Assembly (NCBI GenBank): GCA_020861055.1
Contig: JAJBTD010000033.1
Span: forward strand, 1-21,334
Reading direction: 5' to 3'
DNA: 21,334 bases
Source: Clostridiales bacterium
Lineage (GTDB): Bacteria > Bacillota > Clostridia > Oscillospirales > Oscillospiraceae
This document shows, piece by piece, positions 14,696 to 21,334 of the stretch; positions within the stretch are counted from its first letter, which is position 1, and each line of letters starts with the position of its first letter. The notes beneath the pieces are model-generated. The model made no database searches, had not been told where the DNA came from, and saw nothing but the letters and a program-made list of their open reading frames with translations. The position numbers and the translations under genes were made by a program.

Positions 14696-14701
14696 TGAGG
14701 C

Positions 14702-14742
14702 AAAACAGACGCCCGGCCCTCCCACAGCTGGGAGAGACGGGC
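14702..14742 (-). terminator. Intrinsic terminator of the helical-protein gene
   Basis: On the minus strand the outer stem GCCCG/CGGGC (14738-14742 with 14711-14715) and the inner stem CTCCCA/TGGGAG (around loop 14725-14728) are followed by GTCTGTTTTG. It begins 9 bases after the stop codon. Confidence 0.78.
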
Positions 14743-14750
14743 GGAGAAAT

Positions 14751-15239
14751 CTATTGGAGATAGACCTTCAATCGGTCAATGTTGTCCCGCTCCTGCCGGA
14801 TGGTCTGCCGGGCCAGATGGGCGGCGGGATTTTTGGCCTGCTGGGAGAGCTGCGCCTCGGTCTGGCTCTGGGCCGGGTCGTCCCGGCTGTCCCCATAGCT
14901 GTTGAGTACGCCGGTGAGGGTGAGAATGCCCATGTTGCTCCCTTCGATCATCAGCTTGGCCAGATACGAGGTCTCCCGGTTCATCAGGGTCTTTCCCTGG
15001 AGGGAGAGCCACAGCATGGCCTGCTGTTCTCCTGTCAGCTCCCTGGGGCACTGGCCCAGCCTGCCCAGCTCCTGCTCCGCCTGAGCGCCTGTGTCCTGAT
15101 ATTGCTGGCACTGGGTCTGGAGATCAGAGCGAAAACGGGCGTTTTTCACCTTGGGCAGCAGCAGCCGAATGGCCTCGGTCCCCATGGCGGAGCTCTGATA
15201 AACCTCCTGGAGCAGCGCACACTCGTTGGAAAATTCCAT
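14751..15239 (-). CDS. Predicted all-helical protein, possibly ferritin-like bundle; function unknown
   Basis: I do not recognise the family with certainty. The 162 residues read as about four long amphipathic helices: 2-30 (ECALLQEVYQSSAMGTEAIRLLL), 34-62 (Gln-rich), 70-112 (EQQAMLWLSLQGKTLMNRETS ... MGILTLTGVL) and 133-161. There is no signal peptide or membrane segment. The length, helix pattern and opening resemble DUF2383 or spore-coat CotF-like ferritin-fold proteins of clostridia, but I see no EXXH metal motif, so an iron or diiron role is not supported. Start 15239 has AGGAGG about 9 bases upstream, a strong site, and a clear terminator follows, so the gene itself is secure. The leader holds two inverted repeats. 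It lies downstream of gapA but after the gapA terminator, so it is a separate unit. Confidence 0.7.
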   Translation of the reverse strand: MEFSNECALLQEVYQSSAMGTEAIRLLLPKVKNARFRSDLQTQCQQYQDTGAQAEQELGRLGQCPRELTGEQQAMLWLSLQGKTLMNRETSYLAKLMIEGSNMGILTLTGVLNSYGDSRDDPAQSQTEAQLSQQAKNPAAHLARQTIRQERDNIDRLKVYLQ

Positions 15240-15267
15240 GGAATCGTCCTCCTGTCATTTTGCATGG

Positions 15268-15305
15268 GGCGAATCCGGATTTCGCCTCCCGGATAGTCTA
15301 TCCGG
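15268..15305. repeat. Two adjacent inverted repeats in the leader/promoter region of the helical-protein gene
   Basis: GGCGAA (15268-15273) with TTCGCC (15281-15286) around 7 bases, and CCGGATAG (15289-15296) with CTATCCGG (15298-15305) around one base. They lie 29-66 bases upstream of the start codon at 15239. I could not identify a convincing -35/-10 pair here. Confidence 0.6.
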
Positions 15306-15379
15306 CGGGCGTCATTTCATGCGGAGAGCGAATCCATTCAGGCCGTGGAAACATCTGGGTGAGATGTTCTGCCGCAGCG

Positions 15380-15415
15380 AAAAAAGGCGTGTCCCACAGC
15401 GGGACACACCTTTTT
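15380..15415 (-). terminator. Intrinsic terminator of gapA
   Basis: GGCGTGTCCC (15386-15395) pairs with GGGACACACC (15401-15410) with one C-A mismatch. It is flanked by A6 (15380-15385) on the left and T5 on the right, giving a clear T run on the minus strand. The A/T flanks make it formally bidirectional. Confidence 0.9.
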
Positions 15416-15451
15416 AATCGTTCCTACAAGGGGACTCAGCGAACGGACAAA

Positions 15452-16465
15452 TCAGCCCAGCTCGGAGAAGTACTTGATGGTGCGGACCATCTGAGAGGTG
15501 TAGGAGTTCTCGTTGTCGTACCAGGAGACGACCTGCACCTGAGAGGTGCCGTTGTCCAGGTTGATGACCATGGTCTGAGTGGCATCGAACAGGCTGCCGT
15601 AACGCATGCCGACGATGTCGGAGGAGACGATCTCATCGGTGTTGTAGCCGAAGGACTCGGTGGCCTCAGACTTCATCTGAGCGTTGATCTCGTCCTTGGT
15701 GGGAGCGCCCTCGACGATGGCGGTCAGGATGGTAGTGGAGCCGGTGGGGGTGGGAACACGCTGAGCAGCGCCGATCAGCTTGCCGTTCAGCTCAGGAATG
15801 ACCAGGCCGATGGCCTTGGCAGCGCCGGTGCTGTTGGGCACGATGTTGACAGCGGCGGCACGGGAGCGGCGCAGGTCGCCCTTGCGCTGGGGGCCGTCCA
15901 GAGTCATCTGATCGCCGGTGTAGGCGTGGATGGTGCACATAATGCCGGACTTAATCTTCCAGCCGTCGTTCAGAGCCTTCGCCATGGGAGCCAGGCAGTT
16001 GGTGGTGCAGGAAGCGGCGGAGATGATGGTGTCCTCAGGCTTCAGGGTGTTGTGGTTGACGTTGTAGACGATGGTGGGCAGATCGTTTCCGGCAGGAGCG
16101 GAGATGACGACCTTGCGGGCGCCGGCGTCGATGTGAGCCTGAGCCTTGGCCTTGCTGGTGTAGAAGCCGGTGCACTCCAGCACCACGTCAACACCCAGCT
16201 CACCCCAGGGCAGCTCGGCAGCGTTGGCCTTGGCATAGATGGTGATCTTCTTGCCATCGACCTCGATATAGTCCTCGCCAGCCTTGACGGTGTCGGCCAG
16301 AGCGTACTTGCCCTGAGTGGAATCGTACTTCAGCAGATGAGCCAGCATCTTGGGGGAGGTCAGATCGTTGATGGCCACGACCTCGTAACCCTCAGCGCCA
16401 AACATCTGACGGAACGCCAGACGGCCGATGCGGCCAAAACCGTTGATTGCAACTTTGACTGCCAT
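15452..16465 (-). CDS. gapA: Glyceraldehyde-3-phosphate dehydrogenase (NAD-dependent, glycolytic)
   Basis: Oxidises glyceraldehyde 3-phosphate to 1,3-bisphosphoglycerate with NAD in glycolysis. The 337 residues have the Rossmann motif INGFGRIGR (7-15), Asp34 in AINDL (an NAD rather than NADP signature), the catalytic ASCTTNC with Cys153, His180 in CTIHAYT, GDLRRSRAAAVNIVPNSTGA (197-216) and RVPTPTGSTT (236-245), ending WYDNENSYTSQMVRTI. Length is standard. The ribosome site is a perfect AGGAGGTAAT before ATG 16465, and the promoter has near-consensus boxes, so strong constitutive expression is expected. Base use also differs a little from its neighbours (fewer rare CGG/GGG codons), as usual for a highly expressed gene. 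It is a single-gene unit bounded by a terminator. Confidence 0.98.
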   Translation of the reverse strand: MAVKVAINGFGRIGRLAFRQMFGAEGYEVVAINDLTSPKMLAHLLKYDSTQGKYALADTVKAGEDYIEVDGKKITIYAKANAAELPWGELGVDVVLECTGFYTSKAKAQAHIDAGARKVVISAPAGNDLPTIVYNVNHNTLKPEDTIISAASCTTNCLAPMAKALNDGWKIKSGIMCTIHAYTGDQMTLDGPQRKGDLRRSRAAAVNIVPNSTGAAKAIGLVIPELNGKLIGAAQRVPTPTGSTTILTAIVEGAPTKDEINAQMKSEATESFGYNTDEIVSSDIVGMRYGSLFDATQTMVINLDNGTSQVQVVSWYDNENSYTSQMVRTIKYFSELG

Positions 16466-16510
16466 TGTAAATTACCTCCTAAACAGGTTTCAAATGGTTT
16501 TACCTCATCT

Positions 16511-16539
16511 ATTCTAATCCATCGTTCCGGATTTTACAA
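16511..16539 (-). promoter_or_regulatory. SigA-type promoter for gapA
   Basis: On the minus strand TTGTAA (16534-16539) and TAGAAT (16511-16516) with a 17-base spacer. Upstream of it lies an A/T-rich stretch (16550-16575) that could act as an UP element. Confidence 0.72.
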
Positions 16540-16702
16540 GGGGAATTGCGATATTTTTCACAAAAAAAACTCTTTTGGAAATGCGGGAAAGAGAAAGGAA
16601 GGGGGAAAAGCGGAAACAAAACGGCAGACGCAGGCGGCTGGATTCTCCCGAAAGAGGCATTTGGACCCGGAGAAAGCCTGTGCGGGCCGTTCGCCCCGCC
16701 TC

Positions 16703-16731
16703 TTGCCAGCGGCGGAAACAGGGGGTATAAT
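16703..16731 (+). promoter_or_regulatory. SigA-type promoter for the IIB-like gene
   Basis: TTGCCA (16703-16708) and a perfect TATAAT (16726-16731) with a 17-base spacer. The leader would be about 43 bases and ends in AAAGGAGG. Confidence 0.8.
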
Positions 16732-16780
16732 AGAACACAGCATGGACGTTGTTATGGTATTCAGGGAAAGGAGGCGCTTC

Positions 16781-17098
16781 ATGTCCGGTCTGCGGGTACT
16801 GGTCTGCTGTCCCAATGGGGCGGGGGTCAGTCTGATGATGGAATCGGTGCTGCGGAAGGTGGCCGACCGATCCGGGCTGGAGCTGGCTCAGCTCTGCCAC
16901 AGCTCTATCCAGCAGGGGGAAAAGACGGCAGGAGAGTACGATCTGGTCCTCTGCCCGGCGGAGTTGGCGCCCCGCCTGAAGGATTGGGAGAGCCGGGTGG
17001 ACATCATCGGCCTGAAAAATCCCCTCTCCCGCCGGGAGATGCAGGAACGGTTGACCGCCTATTGTCAATCGAAAGCGCAGGAGCGTGACCGGCAATAA
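16781..17098 (+). CDS. Stand-alone PTS IIB-like protein
   Basis: Resembles the small phosphotransfer IIB components of the ascorbate/galactitol type (UlaB/GatB), about 95-100 residues. The 105 residues open with a beta strand and the phosphocysteine loop VLVCCPNGAGVSLMM (6-20). Cys10 aligns with the phosphorylated cysteine of UlaB (VCGNGQGSS), and a second Cys9 sits next to it. Further matches are EYDLVLCPAEL (52-62) and VDIIGLKNPLSRREM (73-87), which fits the strand and helix after the family's VVGVRN region. Start 16781 has AAGGAGG about 6 bases upstream. No IIA, IIC or HPr gene is adjacent, and it is a single-gene unit with its own promoter and terminator. It may serve a transporter elsewhere or have a regulatory role; that is inference. 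Confidence 0.75.
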   Translation: MSGLRVLVCCPNGAGVSLMMESVLRKVADRSGLELAQLCHSSIQQGEKTAGEYDLVLCPAELAPRLKDWESRVDIIGLKNPLSRREMQERLTAYCQSKAQERDRQ

Positions 17099-17117
17099 AA
17101 CCGGTCACGCTCCTTTT
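17079..17117 (+). terminator. Intrinsic terminator of the IIB-like gene, overlapping its coding end
   Basis: A perfect 14-bp stem AGGAGCGTGACCGG / CCGGTCACGCTCCT (17079-17092 with 17101-17114) followed by TTTT. The 5' arm encodes the last residues and the TAA (17096-17098) lies in the loop. Confidence 0.92.
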
Positions 17118-17137
17118 GACGTTGTGTATGGTGAAAG

Positions 17138-19000
17138 TTACGCCCCGCTCCGAAAGCGCAACAGGCGGCGGCCCATGGGGGGAACGGACGCCGTCAGCCG
17201 ACCGTTTTCGGCGGTAATCATCTCTCCGCTGTCCAGGTCCTCGGCGGAGGGGAAGTCCCAGGGGACGGAAATTTCGGTTTCCACATCCCCGGCGTTGACC
17301 GCCAGGGCGATCGCCTCGTCCTCCAGCGTCCGGGCGAAGGACAGCGCCTGACCGGGGCAGTCGCCCCAGACGATCCCGCCGGAGCGAAGACACTCATTCT
17401 GCTTTCGCAGACTGCCCAGCTCCCGATAGTAGGCCAGGATCTCCTCATTCTCGTTGCCCCAGGGATAGGGACGGCGGTTGAAGGGGTCCTCGAAGCCGGT
17501 CATGCCCGCCTCGTCACCGTAGTAGACGGTGGGGGCGCCGGGAAAGGCGAACAGCACCGACAGCCCCAGCCGCAGCCGCTGCCAGCCCCGCGCCCGCTCC
17601 TGTCCGGTCATGACATAGCTGGAACGGGTCTCCTTGCTCCACTCGTACCGCTGGGAGCCGGTGCCCAGATAGGTCAAAATACGAAGGGTGTCGTGGGTGC
17701 CCAGGGCGTTCATGGCAGAGTAGAAAGCGAAGGGCGGGTAGTTCTCCCGAAGAGCTTCCATCCGCTCCCGGAAGTCGGCCCCGTTGCCTCCCAGGAGGAA
17801 GTCGATCAAAGCGGAGCGGAAGGGGTAGTTCATCAGTCCGTCCAGATGGTTGCCCAGCAGGTGCTTCCGCCGGACGCCGTAGGCCACCTTGTTGGAGCCG
17901 TCCTCCCAGACCTCTCCGATGACCACCGCCTCCGGATTCTCCTCCCGGACGGCCTGGTGCAGACCGCGGATAAAGTCGTCGGGCAGCTCGTCGGCCACAT
18001 CCAGCCGCCAGCCGTCCGCCCCCGCCCGGAGCCATTTGCGCACCACCGAATCCTCCCCGCCGAAGATGAACTCCCGGTAGGAGGAGCAGTGCTCGTTGAC
18101 AGCGGGGAGAGAATAGATGCCCCACCAGGATTCGTATTCATTGGGCCAGTTGGTGAAGCAGAACCAGTCGTAATAGGGGGACTCCCGGCTCTGTTTCGCC
18201 CCGGTGTCGGGGTAGTAGCCGTCCCCGTTGAAGTAACGGCTGACATAGCCGGTGTGATTGAACACGCCGTCCAGGATGACCCGGATGCCCCGCTCATGGG
18301 CCGCCTTGCAGAGGGCCTGAAAATCCTCGTTGGTGCCCAGCATGGGGTCCACCCGGTCGTAGTCCGCCGTGCCGTAGCGGTGGTTCTCCGCCGCCTCGAA
18401 GATGGGGCAGAAATAGATGGTCTCCACGCCCAGGGAGGCGATATAGTCCAGCTTCTCCTGGATTCCCTTCAAATCGCCGCCGAAAAAGTCCCGGTTGCGC
18501 ACCTCGCCCCGCTCGTTGGGACGCCACTCCGGCTCACTGTTCCAGTCCCCGTGAACGGTGCGTCCTCCCACCATGCCCATAGGGCTGGGCACCCGGCTCC
18601 GGTGGAACCGGTCCGGGAAAATCTGGTAGCACATTCCCTTGCCAAACCAGTCGGGCACCCGGTCAGTGGGGTCATAGACGGTGAGCTGATAGGGGCCAAG
18701 CTCCTGGTACTGGCCGTTGAGCCCTGTCAGCTGAAAGGAATACCAGATCAGGCCCAGATAATCCCCAACCGGCAGGCGGCCGGAAAATACGTCGATGCCC
18801 CGGTTGGTGTCTGTCCAGATCATGGGATATTCCCGGACCCGGTCGTTGTCCGCCTCAAATCGGGCGATCAGCTTGCCACGGGAGAACCCCTCCCGGCGCA
18901 GCGGGCGGAGCTTCAGCTCCACCACCGTCCCCGGTGTCACCGCCCCATAGGGATATTTATACTCCTCGCTCCGGGAGTTATAGGTCTGGTTGTCATACAT
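17138..19000 (-). CDS. GH13 alpha-glucan hydrolase (neopullulanase/cyclomaltodextrinase type)
   Basis: Cytoplasmic alpha-amylase-family enzyme that probably cleaves maltodextrins, cyclodextrins or pullulan fragments. The 620 residues have an N-terminal beta-sandwich (about 15-110, CBM34-like) and the (beta/alpha)8 barrel starting at DWFGKGMCYQIFPDRFHR. All four GH13 regions are present: DGVFNH (244-249), GWRLDVADE (330-338, nucleophile Asp334), GEVWED (362-367, acid/base Glu363) and NALGTHD (431-437, Asp437). A C-terminal beta domain follows. No signal peptide is seen. The N-domain and DGVFNHTG favour GH13_20. I chose ATG 19000 because AAAAGGG lies about 9 bases upstream, while the in-frame ATG at 19009 directly abuts it. 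It is a single-gene unit downstream of the mrdA terminator. Confidence 0.92.
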   Translation of the reverse strand: MYDNQTYNSRSEEYKYPYGAVTPGTVVELKLRPLRREGFSRGKLIARFEADNDRVREYPMIWTDTNRGIDVFSGRLPVGDYLGLIWYSFQLTGLNGQYQELGPYQLTVYDPTDRVPDWFGKGMCYQIFPDRFHRSRVPSPMGMVGGRTVHGDWNSEPEWRPNERGEVRNRDFFGGDLKGIQEKLDYIASLGVETIYFCPIFEAAENHRYGTADYDRVDPMLGTNEDFQALCKAAHERGIRVILDGVFNHTGYVSRYFNGDGYYPDTGAKQSRESPYYDWFCFTNWPNEYESWWGIYSLPAVNEHCSSYREFIFGGEDSVVRKWLRAGADGWRLDVADELPDDFIRGLHQAVREENPEAVVIGEVWEDGSNKVAYGVRRKHLLGNHLDGLMNYPFRSALIDFLLGGNGADFRERMEALRENYPPFAFYSAMNALGTHDTLRILTYLGTGSQRYEWSKETRSSYVMTGQERARGWQRLRLGLSVLFAFPGAPTVYYGDEAGMTGFEDPFNRRPYPWGNENEEILAYYRELGSLRKQNECLRSGGIVWGDCPGQALSFARTLEDEAIALAVNAGDVETEISVPWDFPSAEDLDSGEMITAENGRLTASVPPMGRRLLRFRSGA

Positions 19001-19033
19001 GGCACTCATCCCTTTTGGTCTGTTGTCATTGCA

Positions 19034-19076
19034 ATAGGGCACCTGCACCATCCGGCGCAGATGCCCTATCAGTATA
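19034..19076 (-). promoter_or_regulatory. Promoter -10 and adjoining inverted repeat of the GH13 gene
   Basis: Minus-strand TATACT (19071-19076) could be a -10; the -35 region is weak. Immediately downstream is an interrupted inverted repeat: ATAGGGCA (19034-19041) with TGCCCTAT (19062-19069), plus CTGC (19043-19046) with GCAG (19057-19060). This places the repeat across the likely transcript start, the position of a repressor operator. A sugar-responsive regulator is a guess. Confidence 0.5.
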
Positions 19077-19101
19077 TCACAGAATTCCCGGTATGAAAAG
19101 G

Positions 19102-19138
19102 AAAAATTTGGGCGGGCGGATGTGGACGAAATCCGCCC
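19102..19138 (-). terminator. Intrinsic terminator of mrdA
   Basis: Stem GGGCGGAT / ATCCGCCC (19114-19121 with 19131-19138), then on the minus strand GCCCAAATTTTTCC. It begins 36 bases after the mrdA stop and separates it from the GH13 gene. Confidence 0.82.
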
Positions 19139-19173
19139 TGAACGCTCCGGACGGGGAAAACGTCCCCACCCGT

Positions 19174-21195
19174 TTAATGAGCAAAATAATACTCCATAAT
19201 CGCCGCTGCAATCACCGAGGTAGCCGCACCCGATCCGCCCTTTTCCACCGCTACGCAGACGGCGATTTCCGGGTCGTCGTAGGGGGCGAAGCAGACGAAC
19301 AGGCCGTTGGCATTCTCCTGTCCGGAGACCTGGGCGGAGCCGGTCTTGGCGCCCACCTGAACGCCCTGCTCTGTGAGAGAGGCAAAGGCCTCCTGCACCG
19401 TGGCGGTGCTCTCCACCACCTCTGCCATCCCCTCCAGGATGGCAGCCCGGTCGCCGTCGGCCAGCTCCACCGTGCTGACCACCTCCGGCTCATATTCTGC
19501 AATCACCTCGCCGTCCTTGGCCGTCGTGACGCTTTTCAGCAGATGGACGGAATAGCGGTTTCCCCCGTTGACCAGGGTGGCGATATAATTGCAGATTTGA
19601 AGGGGGGTGAACTGGTTGTCGCTCTGGCCGATGGCGGCAGAGAGGGTGTTGCCCGGATACCAGACCGTCCCCACCTGGTCGCTGTACTCCGGCCCTGCGT
19701 TGACGCCGGTGGACTCGCTCAGCTCGATGCCGGTGGACACCCCCAGGCCGTAGCTCTGGGCGTACTCCGTCAAGGTGTCGATGCCCACCTGACTGCCCAC
19801 GGTATAGAAGAAGATGTTGCAGGAGTCCCGAAGCGCCTCTGTCACCGTCTCCAAACCGTGGGTCATGCCGTATTGCCGATAGTACCAGCAGCGGAAGGTG
19901 GTACCGTAGTAGTCCATATAGCCGGTGCAGCGAATGGTGGAGTCGGCGGTGATGACCCCGGTATTCAGCCCGGCGGTGGCGGTGACCATTTTATAGGTGG
20001 AGCCGGGGGCATAGGTGCCCTGAAGGGCCCGGTTGAACAGGGGATTCAGCTCGTCCGAGGCCAGCTCGCTGTACAGCGTCCGGTACTGGGAGATGTCATA
20101 GGTGGGCCAGGAGGCCGCCGCCAGAACGCTGCCGTCGGAGACGTCGATGACCACGGCGGCGCTGCCGCCCTCACCGCCGTTGATCTCCTCGGTATATTCC
20201 TCCAGAGCCAGTTCCACTGCCTCCTGAAGACCGATATCCAGGGTCAGCGCCACCGTATTGCCCGCCACCGGCTCCTCCACATAGCTCTCGCTGAGCAGAT
20301 TCCCGTCCAGACTGGTCACCCGCTGCACCGTGCCGGAGGTGCCCCGGAGATAGGACTCAAAGGCGTACTCCACCCCGGAGATGCCCACGGTGGCGTCCAT
20401 GGAGTAGCCCTGGGCCTGATAATTCTCCCCCTCGTCCCAGTCCTCGGCGGAGATCAGCCCCACCTGGCCCAGAAGATGGGCGGCGTAGGCGGTTTGATAG
20501 ACCCGCTGAGTGGTGGATTTGATCTCCACCCCGGACAGGCCCTCCTCCTTGACAGTGGCGATAAAGGCGATGTCCACGTCCTCGGCCAGATACCAGGTGG
20601 TCCACAGGATCTCCTTTTCCCGGAGGTAGCAGGCGTACAGCACGTCCAATATCTCCAGGTCGCCCTCGTCCTCCAGACCGAAGGTGGAGAGCATGGCCTG
20701 GGCCGTCTTTTCCGGAGCGGAGGCGTCGGTGGGCCAGCCCATCTCCTGACAGAGCTGGGCAAGCCGGGTGTCGGAGACGTTCCCCTCCTCATCCTCGGTA
20801 ACGAAGGGGGAATCAGAGGTGAACTGCCAGCCCTCCCCGTCCCAGGTCAGGGGCAAGCCGCCGTCGTTGGTCTCCAGCTCCAGTTCCTGGCACAGCTCCA
20901 GCAGCCGCCGGACGATATCGGCCTGCGCGCTGTAATCTCCCATGGCCCCCACGTCCAGGGCCACGTTGTAAATTGTCTCATTGTTCACCAGGACCTGGCC
21001 GTTCCGGTCGGTGATAATGCCGCGAGCGGCCTCCACCGTCTCCTCGGTGGTGATGGTGTTGGCGGCGGAGGACTCGTCGATATTGATGCCGTTCACGATC
21101 TGATCGTTGTAGAGCAGCGCCAGGAACCACACCAGAAAGGCCAGCAGCACCGCAGCCAGGATCAGGCTGCGAAAGCGAAAGGTATTCTGTCTCAT
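19174..21195 (-). CDS. mrdA: Penicillin-binding protein 2 (class B transpeptidase of the elongasome)
   Basis: Membrane-anchored D,D-transpeptidase that cross-links peptidoglycan during side-wall growth with RodA and MreBCD. The 673 residues have one N-terminal membrane helix (about 9-29), the dimerisation segment with ARGIITDRNGQVL (57-69), a long extracytoplasmic pedestal (70-310), and the transpeptidase domain. Active-site motifs: STYK (399-402, acyl-ester Ser399), SCN (458-460) and KTGSAQ (617-622). The region about 105-215 is a long acidic insertion-like part compared with short PBP2s. Start 21195 lies only 6 bases after the mreD stop and the ribosome site is weak (GGAG about 14 bases upstream), so translation is probably coupled to mreD. 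Naming as mrdA (PBP2) rather than spoVD/ftsI rests on the neighbouring mreD. Confidence 0.9.
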   Translation of the reverse strand: MRQNTFRFRSLILAAVLLAFLVWFLALLYNDQIVNGINIDESSAANTITTEETVEAARGIITDRNGQVLVNNETIYNVALDVGAMGDYSAQADIVRRLLELCQELELETNDGGLPLTWDGEGWQFTSDSPFVTEDEEGNVSDTRLAQLCQEMGWPTDASAPEKTAQAMLSTFGLEDEGDLEILDVLYACYLREKEILWTTWYLAEDVDIAFIATVKEEGLSGVEIKSTTQRVYQTAYAAHLLGQVGLISAEDWDEGENYQAQGYSMDATVGISGVEYAFESYLRGTSGTVQRVTSLDGNLLSESYVEEPVAGNTVALTLDIGLQEAVELALEEYTEEINGGEGGSAAVVIDVSDGSVLAAASWPTYDISQYRTLYSELASDELNPLFNRALQGTYAPGSTYKMVTATAGLNTGVITADSTIRCTGYMDYYGTTFRCWYYRQYGMTHGLETVTEALRDSCNIFFYTVGSQVGIDTLTEYAQSYGLGVSTGIELSESTGVNAGPEYSDQVGTVWYPGNTLSAAIGQSDNQFTPLQICNYIATLVNGGNRYSVHLLKSVTTAKDGEVIAEYEPEVVSTVELADGDRAAILEGMAEVVESTATVQEAFASLTEQGVQVGAKTGSAQVSGQENANGLFVCFAPYDDPEIAVCVAVEKGGSGAATSVIAAAIMEYYFAH

Positions 21196-21201
21196 AGGCC
21201 G

Positions 21202-21334
21202 TTAAAACTCCAGCTCTGACCGGAACCGGTCATGGAGCAAGCGAAAAACCAGATAGATCACCGGAGCAAAGAGCAGAGAATATCCCCCCTCCGCCCCGGC
21301 CAGGGCCAGCACCGCACTGAGGTCGTCCCCCAGA
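21202..21334 (-). CDS. mreD: Probable rod shape-determining protein MreD, C-terminal end only
   Basis: Only the last 43 or so residues are in the window. They read LGDDLSAVLALAGAEGGYSLLFAPVIYLV (split here by position: first 15, then YSLLFAPVIYLVFRLLHDRF), ending SELEF. A hydrophobic final helix containing APVIYLV followed by basic residues is typical of MreD C-termini. Its place directly upstream of a PBP2 gene, with 6 bases between, supports the call. The sequence alone is too short to be sure. Confidence 0.55.
   Translation of the reverse strand, partial: LGDDLSAVLALAGAEGGYSLLFAPVIYLVFRLLHDRFRSELEF

Larger units (their letters stand above)
16466..16780. other. 315-bp divergent spacer between gapA and the IIB-like gene
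   Basis: The spacer holds the gapA promoter on the left and the promoter of the plus-strand IIB-like gene on the right. The middle part (about 16545-16700) is purine-rich (A/G runs) and shows no gene, repeat or clear structure. Confidence 0.75.

Noticed and set aside
15260..16780. Plus-strand open frame continuous with the IIB-like gene over gapA
   Set aside because: It is antisense to gapA. The true IIB start at 16781 has its own promoter and AAGGAGG.
18934..21219. Long plus-strand open frame (761 codons) over mrdA
   Set aside because: It is antisense to PBP2 with all three active-site motifs on the other strand; composition is that of a shadow frame.

Overview
The window looks like a stretch of core chromosome from a GC-rich (roughly 60% by eye), low-GC-relative Firmicute, most likely a gut clostridium of the Oscillospiraceae type. 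Basis: Bacillota-type replication and segregation genes (DnaD-family protein plus DnaI-like loader, Noc, Soj/ParA, Spo0J/ParB), strong AGGAGG ribosome sites, T-tailed intrinsic terminators and SigA-type promoters. The genus is inference. I saw no tRNA, rRNA, CRISPR array, insertion sequence, phage gene or defence island.

Layout. 1-10521 is entirely minus strand. In transcription order it reads: a DnaD-family protein and a DnaI-like helicase loader (closed by a terminator at 8440-8470), then noc, a 373-bp spacer with two perfect parS sites and the parA promoter, parA, parB, serS, a secreted or membrane-anchored Glu/Ala-rich protein, mscL, a small membrane protein overlapping mscL, rsmG, minD, a methylglyoxal-synthase-like gene with its terminator, and the 5' part of hisS running off the left edge. 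Then come two plus-strand genes, a GNAT acetyltransferase and pyrG. Next is a minus block: gapA, an unknown helical protein, a VTT-family membrane protein and udk, with udk converging on pyrG across a shared hairpin. A small plus-strand PTS IIB-like gene follows. The right end (minus) holds the 3' end of a probable mreD, mrdA (PBP2) and a cytoplasmic GH13 alpha-glucan hydrolase.

How the genes fit together. The left half is a chromosome replication, segregation and division-site module: helicase loading (DnaD/DnaI), origin segregation (ParA/ParB/parS), nucleoid occlusion (Noc) and Min positioning (MinD). The noc-parA-parB set, parS and rsmG suggest that the origin of replication is not far away. 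The right end carries cell-elongation genes (mreD-mrdA), which in many clostridia lie next to minC/minD/rodA/mgsA; here the two halves sit about 17 kb apart. The middle is housekeeping nucleotide and central carbon metabolism (pyrG, udk, gapA).

The most unusual protein is the MgsA-like product of 569-985: it keeps the family fold signature but lacks several catalytic residues, including the general-base aspartate, and sits directly behind minD. Other points worth a second look are a Noc without the usual N-terminal membrane helix, an acidic low-complexity membrane-anchored protein, an orphan IIB domain, and paired inverted repeats in several promoter or leader regions. I found no convincing new multi-gene system.
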